A stretch of 64,000 nt of DNA from NCBI RefSeq assembly GCF_013410345.1, contig NZ_JACCFJ010000001.1:2765001-2829000 (forward strand). The letters run 5' to 3'. Positions 24,690-33,036 of the stretch are shown one piece after another (positions within the stretch are counted from its first letter, which is position 1; the number at the start of each line of letters is the position of its first letter). The translations under genes and the position numbers were made by a program. A model generated the notes under the pieces. It searched no databases and was not told where the DNA came from. It worked only from the letters and a program-made list of their open reading frames with translations. Source of the stretch: Saccharopolyspora hordei. GTDB taxonomy: Bacteria > Actinomycetota > Actinomycetes > Mycobacteriales > Pseudonocardiaceae.

Positions 24690-25576
24690 GCGGGTTCCTG
24701 GGACCTGCTGGCCGGCGGCCCGGTGTGGGAGGCCAACCACGTCTGGTTGATCTTCGTGATCGTGCTCTGCTGGTCCGGGTGCCCCGAGGTGTTCGCCTCG
24801 GTGACGTCGACGATGTACGTGCCGCTGACGCTCGTGGCCCTCGGCATGATCGCCCGCGGTTCCGCGTTCGCGTTCCGAAGGCCTCGACGGAGCTCGGGCA
24901 CCGGCGCGCCTACGGCGCCTGCTTCGCGCTCTCCTCGGTGCTCACCCCGTTCTTCCTGGGCACCGTCGCCGGGGGCATCGCATCCGGGCGCGTGCCGCTG
25001 GGCATCGCCGCGGGTGACCTGGTCACCAGCTGGCTCAACCCGACCTCGTTCCTGGCCGGGACGCTGGCCGTCGGGATCACCGCCTACCTGGCGGCCGTGT
25101 ACCTGTGCGCGGACGCCCGGCGCGAGGGTGCCGCGTCGCTGGCCGAAGAGTTCCGGTTGCGGGGCATCGTGACCGGTGCGATCACCGATGCCATCGCGCT
25201 GGCCGGGATCGCGGTGCTGCTCGTCGACTCGCCGGCCCCGTACGACGGGCTGGTCGGGCCCGGACTGCCGCTGGTCCTCCTCTCGGCCGTCGCCGGACTG
25301 GCCTCCGCGGCGTTGCTGCTGCGGCGCAGTTGCCTGGCGGCCTGGGGCTCCGCCGCGGTGGCGGTCATCGCGCTGCCGTGGGGCTGGGCGGTCGCCCAGT
25401 ATCCGCTGGTCCTGTTGCCGGACACGACGATCGAGAGCGCCGCGGCGCAGCCGACCGTGCTGCACGCGGTGCTGGTGACGACGCTCATCGGCGCGGTCCT
25501 GCTGGTCCCGTCGTTGATGTGGATGTACGCGCTGTTCCAGCGGAACACCGGGTCGGTCGCCGGTCGCAGGTCCTAG
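24690..25576 (+). pseudogene. cydB: cydB remnant (cytochrome bd oxidase subunit II)
   Basis: Follows the cydA remnant with no intergenic DNA: GAGSWDLLAGG joins PVWEANHVWLIFV. Relative to CioB/CydB proteins the N-terminal ~25 residues and ~15 residues between LLAGG and PVWEANH are lost. A one-base deletion at about 24877 shifts the frame; past it the sequence reads KASTELGHRRAYGACFALS, SSVLTPFFLGTVAGGIASG and on to a normal C-terminus at TAG 25574-25576. The long 3' frame keeps coding-type composition, so decay is recent. The final stop overlaps the vsr stop on the other strand. Confidence 0.85.
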
Positions 25577-26079
25577 TCCGTGCTCTTCTCGTGGCCTCCA
25601 CGCATCCGCTCGCGGGCCAGGCGTGCGATGCGGTCGGCTGCGGCCTCGGGGTCCTCGTGCTCCCAGACGCGGACGACCAGCCAGCCGGCGGCGGTCAGCT
25701 CGCGGTCGGTGTCGCGGTCGCGCCGGACGATGCCCTCCAGCTTGCGCCGCCACCACTCGCGGTTGTTCTTCGGCAGGTGGGCGTGCTCCGGGCAGGAGTG
25801 CCAGAAGCAGCCGTCGACGAACACGGCCATCCGGGCACCGCGGAGCACGATGTCGGCCCGCCGGCGGCGGTTGGTGCCGGGTGGGGCAGCGTCGACGAGG
25901 AACCGCAGCCCCCTGCGGTGGAGCGCGCGACGCACGCGCAGCTCCGGCTGGGTGTCCCGCCGCCCCGTGGCCCGCATGACCGCGGCAGCTCCGGGCGAGG
26001 ACGCCTCCGGCGGTCGTCCCGGGTCGATGTGGGCGTAGCCCTCAGGCCCTTCCTCCGGTAGGACGCTTCCGGCGCTCAT
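25573..26079 (-). CDS. vsr: Very short patch repair endonuclease Vsr
   Basis: 168 residues from ATG 26079. Core blocks of the Vsr family: MRATGRRDTQPELRVRRALH, PPGTNRRRRADIVLRGARMAVFVDGCFWHSCPEHAHLPKNN split around the catalytic Asp in RADIVL, FVDGCFWH with the zinc-site residues, and the C-terminal GWLVVRVWEHE. It nicks T:G mismatches that arise when 5-methylcytosine deaminates. Family members usually adjoin a cytosine-C5 methyltransferase; none is present in the window. The first ~35 residues before VMRATG are poorly conserved, so a later start is possible. Confidence 0.9.
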   Translation of the reverse strand: MSAGSVLPEEGPEGYAHIDPGRPPEASSPGAAAVMRATGRRDTQPELRVRRALHRRGLRFLVDAAPPGTNRRRRADIVLRGARMAVFVDGCFWHSCPEHAHLPKNNREWWRRKLEGIVRRDRDTDRELTAAGWLVVRVWEHEDPEAAADRIARLARERMRGGHEKSTD

Positions 26080-26285
26080 GGGTCCCCGAGTAGCACAGGA
26101 CGGCCTCGAGCGTCTGCACCTCCGGTACCGACACACCGACGATCGCGAGCCCAGCGCCCCTCCCCGTTGTTGGGCGGGCGTGAGCTCGACCTTCAGCGGG
26201 TTCGGGGTGAGAACCGCGTGTTCGCGGCGCCCGGCGACCGCGCTCCTGGGGTGCCACGGGGCCGGGGCCTTCGCAGGAGTAGGTT

Positions 26286-26897
26286 GTGGCGGGCCCGATG
26301 AGTCGAGCGGCCGAGAGTGGTTCGAAGATGAGTGCTCAGTCGAGGTCGGCCCCGTCGCGCGCACCGCGGTCCCTGTCTTCCGCGGAGGTGCGCGAAGCCG
26401 CGGACCTCCTGGGGTGGGGGCCGCACGTCGCGCCGCGGATGACGTTGTTCGGGGTCGAGGTGCACCCGGTGGTCGCCATCGACGCGCGGGCTCACGAGCT
26501 GCGACGGCGGTCGCACCAGCCGCCGGTGCTCGACCACGACGTGCTCGCGATGTGGCAGTGGCCGGAAGCGGCTCCGATGCGGGCCCCGGAGGTCGTCACG
26601 CTGCGCGGCGTGCTGTGCAGCGCTCGCTCGTGGCGATCGGGGTTGTCCCGGGTGAGCAGGCTCCGGGGGTTCTGCAGCACGGCGGTGGTGGTGACGGCTC
26701 CGCTGGAGCGCGAGGAGGAGTGCCTGCTCGAGTGCAAGCTCCTCGGAGTCGGCGTGCTGGAGCGCGGTCCGAGCGGGCTGCGCCTGGTGGAACCCGCGCG
26801 GGACGGGCGGAGCCCGCAGGCGAGGCGCCGGACGCTGGACGCGTGGGTCGAAGAGCTCATCTACCGGGAGCTTCTTCGTGCGGGAATCTTGGTGTGA
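26286..26897 (+). CDS. Hypothetical protein beside vsr
   Basis: 203 residues from GTG 26286, supported by AGGAG at 26275-26279; ATGs at 26298 and 26328 are alternatives. I do not recognise the family. It is Arg-rich (many RR pairs), without membrane segments or signal peptide. A hydrophobic strand ending in an acidic-Cys-Lys pattern (EEECLLECKLLGVGVLE, residues about 140-155) resembles the E-x-K half of a PD-(D/E)XK nuclease core, but I cannot locate the companion Asp with confidence. It is divergent from vsr and its 3' end overlaps the end of the transglycosylase-like gene by 41 bases, suggesting a compact three-gene module. Confidence 0.6.
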   Translation: MAGPMSRAAESGSKMSAQSRSAPSRAPRSLSSAEVREAADLLGWGPHVAPRMTLFGVEVHPVVAIDARAHELRRRSHQPPVLDHDVLAMWQWPEAAPMRAPEVVTLRGVLCSARSWRSGLSRVSRLRGFCSTAVVVTAPLEREEECLLECKLLGVGVLERGPSGLRLVEPARDGRSPQARRRTLDAWVEELIYRELLRAGILV

Positions 26898-28023
26898 CGT
26901 CCCGCTCCACGAACTCTTCCCCGATGATCCGCCACGCCTTGAGGGCAGCAGGGATGTTCCAGCCAACTCCCACGTTGCTTCTGATCTCTTCGTGGAAGAA
27001 TCCCGCACCGCTGCACCGCGCGACCCAGGTCTTTCGCACCTGCTGCGGGGTCAATCGGCTGATCCGCAACTTCTCGTGCACTCGGAGCAAGACCTCCACC
27101 GAGTGCCGGAAAGCCTCCGTCCGCTGCTCACTGGGGTCGAGCATCGTTGCGAAGCGGTCGACCGTCCGGCTGTTGCAGGTGTCGCACCGACACTCCCACT
27201 GTTCCACCTGGTCAGGCGTGAGCTGCACGGCGGTGGCCAGCTTGTCCACGCTCACGTACGACAGGCAGTGCTTGACGAACACGGAGGTCAGCGGTGGCCT
27301 CGGCGGACCACCGTCCAGCACGGGGTAGAGGTGGCGGAGCTTCGACCGCGTGCCCGCAGCCGCCGCCACCGCGCCGAAGCACAACGCTCCCACCGCGGAC
27401 ACGTCGCTCCGCAGCAGGAGCACCGGGCTCCCGGTCGCCAGCAGGGTGAGGAAGCCGCGCAGCACCGCCTGGACGCCGAAGGGGTCGGCCTGGTGCTCGA
27501 GAACGAGAGCCACCACGACGCCGGAGTCGCGGATCTCCGCCTGGAGCACCTGCAGGTGCCGGGAGTTCCTCAACCAGCTCTGGTGCAGCGGGAGGCACGC
27601 GATCACACCGTCGCCCCACTGCTGTGCCTGCCGCACGATGGTGCGCAGTCCGTCGACGTCGCCCTCACCGACGTAGCCGGAGTCGGTGAGCACGGGGAGG
27701 CCCAGGTCGCGTTGCAGGGCGAGCCACTGCCTGCTGAACGACGCGGTGGCACGGAGCCGGTTCTTCCCGGCGTACCTCGCGGCGTCGCAGAGCAGTGGCG
27801 CGTCGAACCCGCGCTCGCGGAGGAGGCGGGCAGCGTTCAGCGCGTCGCGACCGGTGATGACGAGTCCGGCTCCGAGTCGTTGCTCGACGAGGTCGGCGGT
27901 CTCCTCCGCTTCCGACGCCTCGCACTGGATGAACAGCGTTCCCGCGATGGGGTCCAGCCAGCCGGCCCTCCTGTGCGGGACAGCGGTGGTGTCCGGTGTT
28001 GCGGTTCCGTGCGTGCCCGACAT
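26857..28023 (-). CDS. tRNA-guanine-transglycosylase-like protein
   Basis: 388 residues from ATG 28023 (GGGAGG seven bases upstream). Two hallmarks of queuine/archaeosine transglycosylases are visible: the active-site strand LPVLTDSGYVGEG (residues about 121-133, compare PILTDSGG in TGT) and a zinc site CRCDTC (about 281-286) followed 24 residues later by a His (RHSVEV). Alternating strands (GLVITGRD, APLLCDAA, DGVIACLPL, VVALVLEH, VLLLRSDV) fit a TIM barrel. The usual nucleophile block around MFDCVMPTR is not evident, and length and sequence are far from housekeeping Tgt. It may exchange bases in DNA or an unusual RNA. Neighbours are vsr and an unknown gene. Confidence 0.6.
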   Translation of the reverse strand: MSGTHGTATPDTTAVPHRRAGWLDPIAGTLFIQCEASEAEETADLVEQRLGAGLVITGRDALNAARLLRERGFDAPLLCDAARYAGKNRLRATASFSRQWLALQRDLGLPVLTDSGYVGEGDVDGLRTIVRQAQQWGDGVIACLPLHQSWLRNSRHLQVLQAEIRDSGVVVALVLEHQADPFGVQAVLRGFLTLLATGSPVLLLRSDVSAVGALCFGAVAAAAGTRSKLRHLYPVLDGGPPRPPLTSVFVKHCLSYVSVDKLATAVQLTPDQVEQWECRCDTCNSRTVDRFATMLDPSEQRTEAFRHSVEVLLRVHEKLRISRLTPQQVRKTWVARCSGAGFFHEEIRSNVGVGWNIPAALKAWRIIGEEFVERDVTPRFPHEEAPGR

Positions 28024-28521
28024 GGAATGCCTCCCACATCACGCCGCCAGACCACCGGAACCGCCCGAGCTGGTGTGCCTGAGCGGCCCGTGGACCGGCG
28101 CGCACCCCCCGCAGTCGGCCGGGTGATCGGGCCGAACGAGCCCGTCCCCGCTGCCGCACCGCCAGCGTAGCGAGCTCGAGCATGTCGAACCCGGTCGTGG
28201 ATCAACGCGGAACGGGCAGGCGGCGTCGACGGGCGCCGTTCGGTTCGCAGTCGTCTTCGCAGGTGACGACCCGGTTCTCGGCGCGCGTCAGCCGGACTGC
28301 ACGCCTGGTGCGGCCGGGAGGCCGCGCCGCTGAAGAACGACCGATCGGCCCAACGCTCGTCCCAGCGCGCGGAACCGGCTGCACGCCGGGTGCGGGAAGT
28401 CAAGGGCTCTCCTCCGCCGGTCGCGCGTGGCACACTGCCCCGCACGAGATCCGCGGCCGGTCGGGGTGCCGCCCGGAGCGGCGATCGCGCGGATCCGATG
28501 CGGGCGAAGGGAGTTCGGCAC
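28024..28521. promoter_or_regulatory. Divergent intergenic region
   Basis: 498 bases between the start of the transglycosylase-like gene and the start of the MFS gene, so it must contain both promoters. I found no gene-like frame, strong palindrome or RNA gene; promoter boxes cannot be named with confidence. Confidence 0.4.
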
Positions 28522-29901
28522 ATGCCTCCGGGTTCGCGCTTCACCATCGACGACGTGCCGCCCGTCCGGTTCCACTACCGGATCGCCGCGCTCACCGGTG
28601 GCGGCAAGTTCATCGACGGCTACACGCTGGGCATCCTCACGATCGCCCTGGCCGTCCTGCCTCCGGACTTCGGCATGACGCCCTTCTACGCCGGGCTCGT
28701 CGGCTCGGCCGCCCTCGTGGGGCTGTTCCTGGGCAGCTTGCTCCTCGGCCCGCTCGCCGACCGGATCGGCCGGCGGACGCTCTACACCGCCGACCTGGTC
28801 CTGTTCTTCGTCGCCTCGCTCGCGCAGCTGCTCGTGCAGGACCCGGTGCAGCTCTTCGTCGTGCGCCTGGTGCTCGGCATCGCGATCGGCATCGACTACG
28901 CCGTGGGACCGACCTACCTCTCGGAGGTGCTGCCGAAGAAGCTGAGGGGCCCGCTGCTCGGCGGGCTGTCCGCGGTGTGGCGGTTCGGTTTCCTCGCCTC
29001 GATCGTCGTCGGCTACGTCCTGAGCGACCTCGGTCCCGGCGCGTGGAAGTGGATCCTCGCCACCAGCGCCGTGCCCGCGGCCGTGGTGATGGTCTTCCGG
29101 CTCGGTGTGCCGGAATCTCCCCGGTGGCTGGTGCAGCAGGGGCGCTACGACGAGGCGGACGCCGTCGTGAAGAAGTGGCTCAGCCTCGACGCGGGAGTCG
29201 ACGACCTGGTGCGAGCACACGAGAGCGCGACCGGACCCCGCCGGTCGAACCTCGCGAACCTGAAGGCCCTCTTCAGCCGGCAGTGGCGGTCTCGCACGCT
29301 CTACGCGGGTTTCTTCTGGATCGCCCAGGCGACGCCGCAGACCGCGATCTTCACCTTCCTCCCGTCGCTCTTCGTCGCCCTCGGGCTCGCGGGCGGCCTG
29401 ACTCCCACGCTGGTGCAGAACGCCTTCTTCGCCGTCGGCGGCATCGTCGGGATGGTCGTCGTCAACCTGGTGACTCGGCGGACCATGCTGGTGTCCACGT
29501 TCTGGCTGATGGCGGTCTCGGTCGCGGCACTGGCCGTCGTGCCGGAGCCCGGCGCGGTCGTCGTGGTGACCTGCCTGTGCACCTACGCGTTCATCGAAGC
29601 GATCGCGGGCAACCTGCAGTTCGTCTACCCGAGCGAGCTGTTCCCGACGTCCCTCCGCGCGGCGGGCGTGGGGACGGCGGCTGCGCTGAGCAGGATCGGG
29701 GCGGCCGTCGGGACGTTCCTGTTCCCGATCGTGCTCGCGACCTTCGGCGTGCAGGCACTGGTGTTCGGGACCGTCTGCCTGCTCGTCCTCGGCGCCGTGG
29801 TCTCGCAGCAGGTGGCCCCGGAGACCAGCGGCCGGGGCCTCGACGAGACCGCGGCAGAGCGGGAGGCCCCGCTGCCGCGCGACGTCCACGACCGCCGCTG
29901 A
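28522..29901 (+). CDS. MFS metabolite transporter
   Basis: 459 residues from ATG 28522 (GAAGGGAG eight bases upstream; ATG 28498 is a weaker option). Twelve membrane helices. Major-facilitator signatures: GPLADRIGRRTLY in the first cytoplasmic loop, VRLVLGIAIGIDYAVGPTYLSEVLPKKLRG, PESPRWLVQQGRYDEA at the central loop and YPSELFPTSLRAAGVG in the second half. These fit the sugar/organic-acid:proton symporter branch. Stand-alone gene; substrate unknown. Confidence 0.88.
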   Translation: MPPGSRFTIDDVPPVRFHYRIAALTGGGKFIDGYTLGILTIALAVLPPDFGMTPFYAGLVGSAALVGLFLGSLLLGPLADRIGRRTLYTADLVLFFVASLAQLLVQDPVQLFVVRLVLGIAIGIDYAVGPTYLSEVLPKKLRGPLLGGLSAVWRFGFLASIVVGYVLSDLGPGAWKWILATSAVPAAVVMVFRLGVPESPRWLVQQGRYDEADAVVKKWLSLDAGVDDLVRAHESATGPRRSNLANLKALFSRQWRSRTLYAGFFWIAQATPQTAIFTFLPSLFVALGLAGGLTPTLVQNAFFAVGGIVGMVVVNLVTRRTMLVSTFWLMAVSVAALAVVPEPGAVVVVTCLCTYAFIEAIAGNLQFVYPSELFPTSLRAAGVGTAAALSRIGAAVGTFLFPIVLATFGVQALVFGTVCLLVLGAVVSQQVAPETSGRGLDETAAEREAPLPRDVHDRR

Positions 29902-30388
29902 CGGCCCGGTGGCGAATGATCACCTTCCGCTTCGGCGAACCCGCCACACCACGCTCCTCGCGACGCGGGTCCGATGCCATGGACGGGTGTGTCAGTTCTG
30001 GGCAGGACTGTCGCCGCTGACCGGAGCACCCGGACGGGTTGCAGGATGCGTCAGCCGTCCGCGGAGGGGTGAGGCCACGGGGCGTCGATCGGGACGACGA
30101 GTGGCGCGCCGTTCTGGTGGTCGACGACGCTCGAACCGACGTTCGCCCCGAGACCTGGTGTCGCACATCGTCGCTGGTCACCGCGAGTGCAGAACCTCCG
30201 GCACAGAGCCGAACCGAGCACGGATCGGTGCTGCTGGGGCCTGGCGCTGGAGCCGATTCGTCAATCAGCCACGAGAAGGGTGACCCGATTCGGCATCCGC
30301 TCACCGGATGGCCACAATGGGAGTGCACCGCGCGTTCTGGCGCTTCCGGGTGCTCGCTGTTCGACATCGATCTACAGGGGTGAAGACC
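29902..30388. other. Intergenic region, lower GC
   Basis: 487 bases after the MFS gene with no convincing frame. Base composition falls in the last third (around 30250-30380), as expected for promoter DNA upstream of the small gene at 30389. Confidence 0.4.
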
Positions 30389-30565
30389 GTGCCTGACCAC
30401 GTCGCGTCCGACGAGGAATTCGTACCTGCTCCCGTTCAGGGCGGGCGCGCCTGTCCGATCACGATCACCAAGGTCACCATGCGCGGGCCGTGGGGGACGC
30501 GCAAGGCCACCCGCGTCGTCAGGTCCACCGGAGTCGTGTCGGCTGACGTCGTGGAATGCGCATGA
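30389..30565 (+). CDS. Possible small protein
   Basis: 58 residues from GTG 30389 (AGGGG at 30376-30380 upstream; in-frame GTG at 30380 also possible). Sequence begins VPDHVASDEEFVPAPVQGG and ends ADVVECA, with two Cys and a basic middle (TMRGPWGTRKATRVV). Nothing in it identifies a family. Support is the binding site, the lower-GC leader and moderate codon bias; it could be a chance frame. Confidence 0.3.
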   Translation: MPDHVASDEEFVPAPVQGGRACPITITKVTMRGPWGTRKATRVVRSTGVVSADVVECA

Positions 30566-30882
30566 GCGGACTGCGTGCGTGCGGGTCGGCGGCGCGGACG
30601 GCCTGCTGACGCACGACCGGGCCGCGGGCGCTCCTCGCGGCCCGTCGACGGCGCGACCGGTCGACCACCCGTGCGAACAGCGCGAACGCAGATGACGCAA
30701 CAGGTGTTCGAGCCGTCACGGCCTCCTCGTGTGGGGGAGCACTGAGTCGTACCTGAGCACTGGGCCCAACGATCGTCGGTCCGTCCACTTTGGACGAGGA
30801 CGGCGGGACTGCAGGACAGCGGATCACCGGCATTCGCATCTCAAAGACGCTGGACCGCAACACCCCCGATCTCCTCCGGGTG
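30566..30882. other. Intergenic region, nothing recognised
   Basis: 317 bases between the possible small gene and the convergent end of the pyruvate-oxidase-like gene. No gene-like frame or strong hairpin seen. Confidence 0.4.
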
Positions 30883-32679
30883 CTAGCGGTCGCGCTTGCC
30901 CGGCAGGTACTCCTGCATCTTGGCCTTCACACCCTCGCGGACCACCGACCAGGCCTCCGGGTCGCCCTTGAGCAGGGAGCTGGTGACCTTCTCCATCTGG
31001 TCGAGGTCGGCGCGCGGTGGGATGGGCGGGACCGACGGGTCGGTGACGAACTCCAGCACGACGGGGCGGTCGGCCGCCAACGCGCGTCGCCACGCGTCCG
31101 CCACCTGGTCCGGGGCGTCGATCTTGGCGCTGCCCAGGCCGAGCTCCTCGGCGATGGCGGCGTAGCCGACGTCAGGCAGTCGCTGGGACGGGATGAACTG
31201 CGGGGCGCCGCTCATCGCGCGCAGTTCCCAGGTGACCTGGTTGAGGTCGCCGTTGTTGAGCACCGCGACGATCAACCGCGGGTCCGACCACTCCTGCCAG
31301 TACTGCCCGATGGTGATCAGCTCGTTGAGACCGTTCATCTGCATCGCGCCGTCGCCGACGAGCGCGATCACCGGCCGGTCCGGGTGGGCGAACTTGGCGC
31401 CGGTGGCGTAGGGCGCGCCCGGGCCCATCGTCGCCAGGGTGCCCGACAGCGAGCCCCGCATCCCCCGGCGGATCTTGAGGTGCCGGGCGTACCAGTTGGC
31501 CGCCGAACCGGAATCCGCGGTCAGGATGACGTCGTCGGGCAGTTGCGGGGAGAGCTCGTGGAAGACCCGCTCGGGGTTGAGCGGTTCGGCGTCCACGTGG
31601 GCGCGGCGGTCCATGACCTCCCACCAGTCGCGCACGTTCCGCATGACCGTCTCCTGCCAGGAGCGGTCCTCCTTGCGGTCCAGCATCGGTGACAGCGCCT
31701 GCAGCGTGCTCTTGGCGTCGCCGAGGAGGTTGACCTCGAAGGGGTAGCGCATGCCGATGAGACCGGGGTCGATGTCGATCTGCACCCCGCGCGCTTGGCC
31801 GTACTCCGGCAGGAACTGGCTGTACGGGAAGCTGGAGCCGATCATCAGCAGCGTGTCGCAGTCCCGCATGAGCTGGTACGAGGGTTTCGTCCCCAGCAGA
31901 CCCGCGGCGCCGGTGACGAACGGCAGGTCGTCGGGCAGCACGTCCTTGCCCAGCAACGCCTTGGCGACGCCGGCGCCGAGCCGGTCGGCGATCTCGACCA
32001 CCTCGTCGGCCGCGTCCCGCGCGCCTTGGCCGATCATGATCGCGACCCGTTCGCCGGCGTTGAGGACGTCGGCCGCGGCGCGCAGCGCGTCCTCGTCCGG
32101 CAGCACCGTGGCGCCGGAGATCCCCGTGCTGGAGGGGACCATCTTGAACGCGTGCTGGGGCGGTGAGTACTCCAGCACCTGCACGTCGCCGGGGATGATC
32201 ACCGCGGTGACCGTCTGCCGCGCCTGCGCGGTGCGCATCGCGCGGTCCAGCACGTTGGGCAGCTGCTCCGGGACCGTCACCATCTCCAGGTACTCGGAGG
32301 CGACGTCCTTGTAGAGCGCCATCAGGTCGATCTCCTGCTGGTAGGAGCCGCCCATGGCGGTGCGGGCGGTCTGCCCGATGATCGCGACCACCGGGACGTG
32401 GTCCAGCTTGGCGTCGTAGAGGCCGTTGAGCAGGTGGATCGCGCCCGGGCCGGACGTGGCCGCGCACACCCCGACCCGCCCGGAGAACTTCGCGTACCCG
32501 ACCGCCTCGAACGCGGCCAGTTCCTCGTGCCGCGACTGCACGAACCGCGGCCGGTCCTCCGCTCGTCCCCACGCCGCCAGCAGGCCGTTGATCCCGTCAC
32601 CGGCGTAGGAGAAGACGTGCTCGACGCCCCACTCCCGCAGTCGGCGCAGGACGAAGTCCGCTACCAGTTCCGACACCAC
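30883..32679 (-). CDS. ThDP-dependent enzyme, pyruvate oxidase-like
   Basis: 598 residues, the normal size of acetolactate-synthase/pyruvate-oxidase family proteins. N-terminal Pyr domain with the activating Glu in FVQSRHEELAAFEAVGYAKF, central domain (residues about 190-330), and PP domain with the ThDP/Mg motif VGDGAMQMNGLNELITIGQYW..VAVLNNGDLNQV. Closest in pattern to pyruvate dehydrogenase (quinone) PoxB and related flavin-using enzymes that turn pyruvate into acetate and CO2. GTG codons at 32679 and 32676; GGGAGG spacing favours the second. Single-gene transcription unit by its spacing. Confidence 0.83.
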   Translation of the reverse strand: MVSELVADFVLRRLREWGVEHVFSYAGDGINGLLAAWGRAEDRPRFVQSRHEELAAFEAVGYAKFSGRVGVCAATSGPGAIHLLNGLYDAKLDHVPVVAIIGQTARTAMGGSYQQEIDLMALYKDVASEYLEMVTVPEQLPNVLDRAMRTAQARQTVTAVIIPGDVQVLEYSPPQHAFKMVPSSTGISGATVLPDEDALRAAADVLNAGERVAIMIGQGARDAADEVVEIADRLGAGVAKALLGKDVLPDDLPFVTGAAGLLGTKPSYQLMRDCDTLLMIGSSFPYSQFLPEYGQARGVQIDIDPGLIGMRYPFEVNLLGDAKSTLQALSPMLDRKEDRSWQETVMRNVRDWWEVMDRRAHVDAEPLNPERVFHELSPQLPDDVILTADSGSAANWYARHLKIRRGMRGSLSGTLATMGPGAPYATGAKFAHPDRPVIALVGDGAMQMNGLNELITIGQYWQEWSDPRLIVAVLNNGDLNQVTWELRAMSGAPQFIPSQRLPDVGYAAIAEELGLGSAKIDAPDQVADAWRRALAADRPVVLEFVTDPSVPPIPPRADLDQMEKVTSSLLKGDPEAWSVVREGVKAKMQEYLPGKRDR

Positions 32680-32778
32680 GGCACCTCCCTCGCGTCCGCT
32701 GAGCCGACGTTGGCGACGGCTTGCCTGGCCCTACCCAGAAGTGCGGCCCGGCTAACACGGTGCGGCGCTGCGGTGCGG

Positions 32779-33036
32779 TCACCGGCGCAGCGGCGGCACG
32801 GTGGGCACCTCGGCGGCGCCGTCGATGTCCTCCGCGGTGAGGCGGAACTCCTCGGGGTAGTGCTCGCGGGTGGTGCGGCGGGCGGGCTCGGTGGTGCGCC
32901 ACATGTACAGGCAGCGCGGGCACTGCCGCACCTCCCAGGCGCCGGGCACCGGCGAGGTCGTCACGGTGCGGATCTCCGGGTCGGCGCAGCGGGGGCAGAT
33001 CGTCTGCACGGGTCCTCCCAGCACAGGGGTGGTCAT
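32779..33036 (-). CDS. vdcD: Hydroxyarylic acid decarboxylase small subunit VdcD
   Basis: 85 residues. Nearly the whole sequence matches the VdcD/BsdD pattern: two Cys-x2-Cys knuckles (ICPRCADPEI and QCPRCLYMW), then RTTEPARRTTREHYPEEF and FRLTAEDIDGAAEVPTVPPL. This small protein is needed with UbiD-like VdcC and UbiX-like VdcB for non-oxidative decarboxylation of vanillate or 4-hydroxybenzoate. Its ATG overlaps the ubiD stop (ATGA, 33033-33036). Confidence 0.92.
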   Translation of the reverse strand: MTTPVLGGPVQTICPRCADPEIRTVTTSPVPGAWEVRQCPRCLYMWRTTEPARRTTREHYPEEFRLTAEDIDGAAEVPTVPPLRR

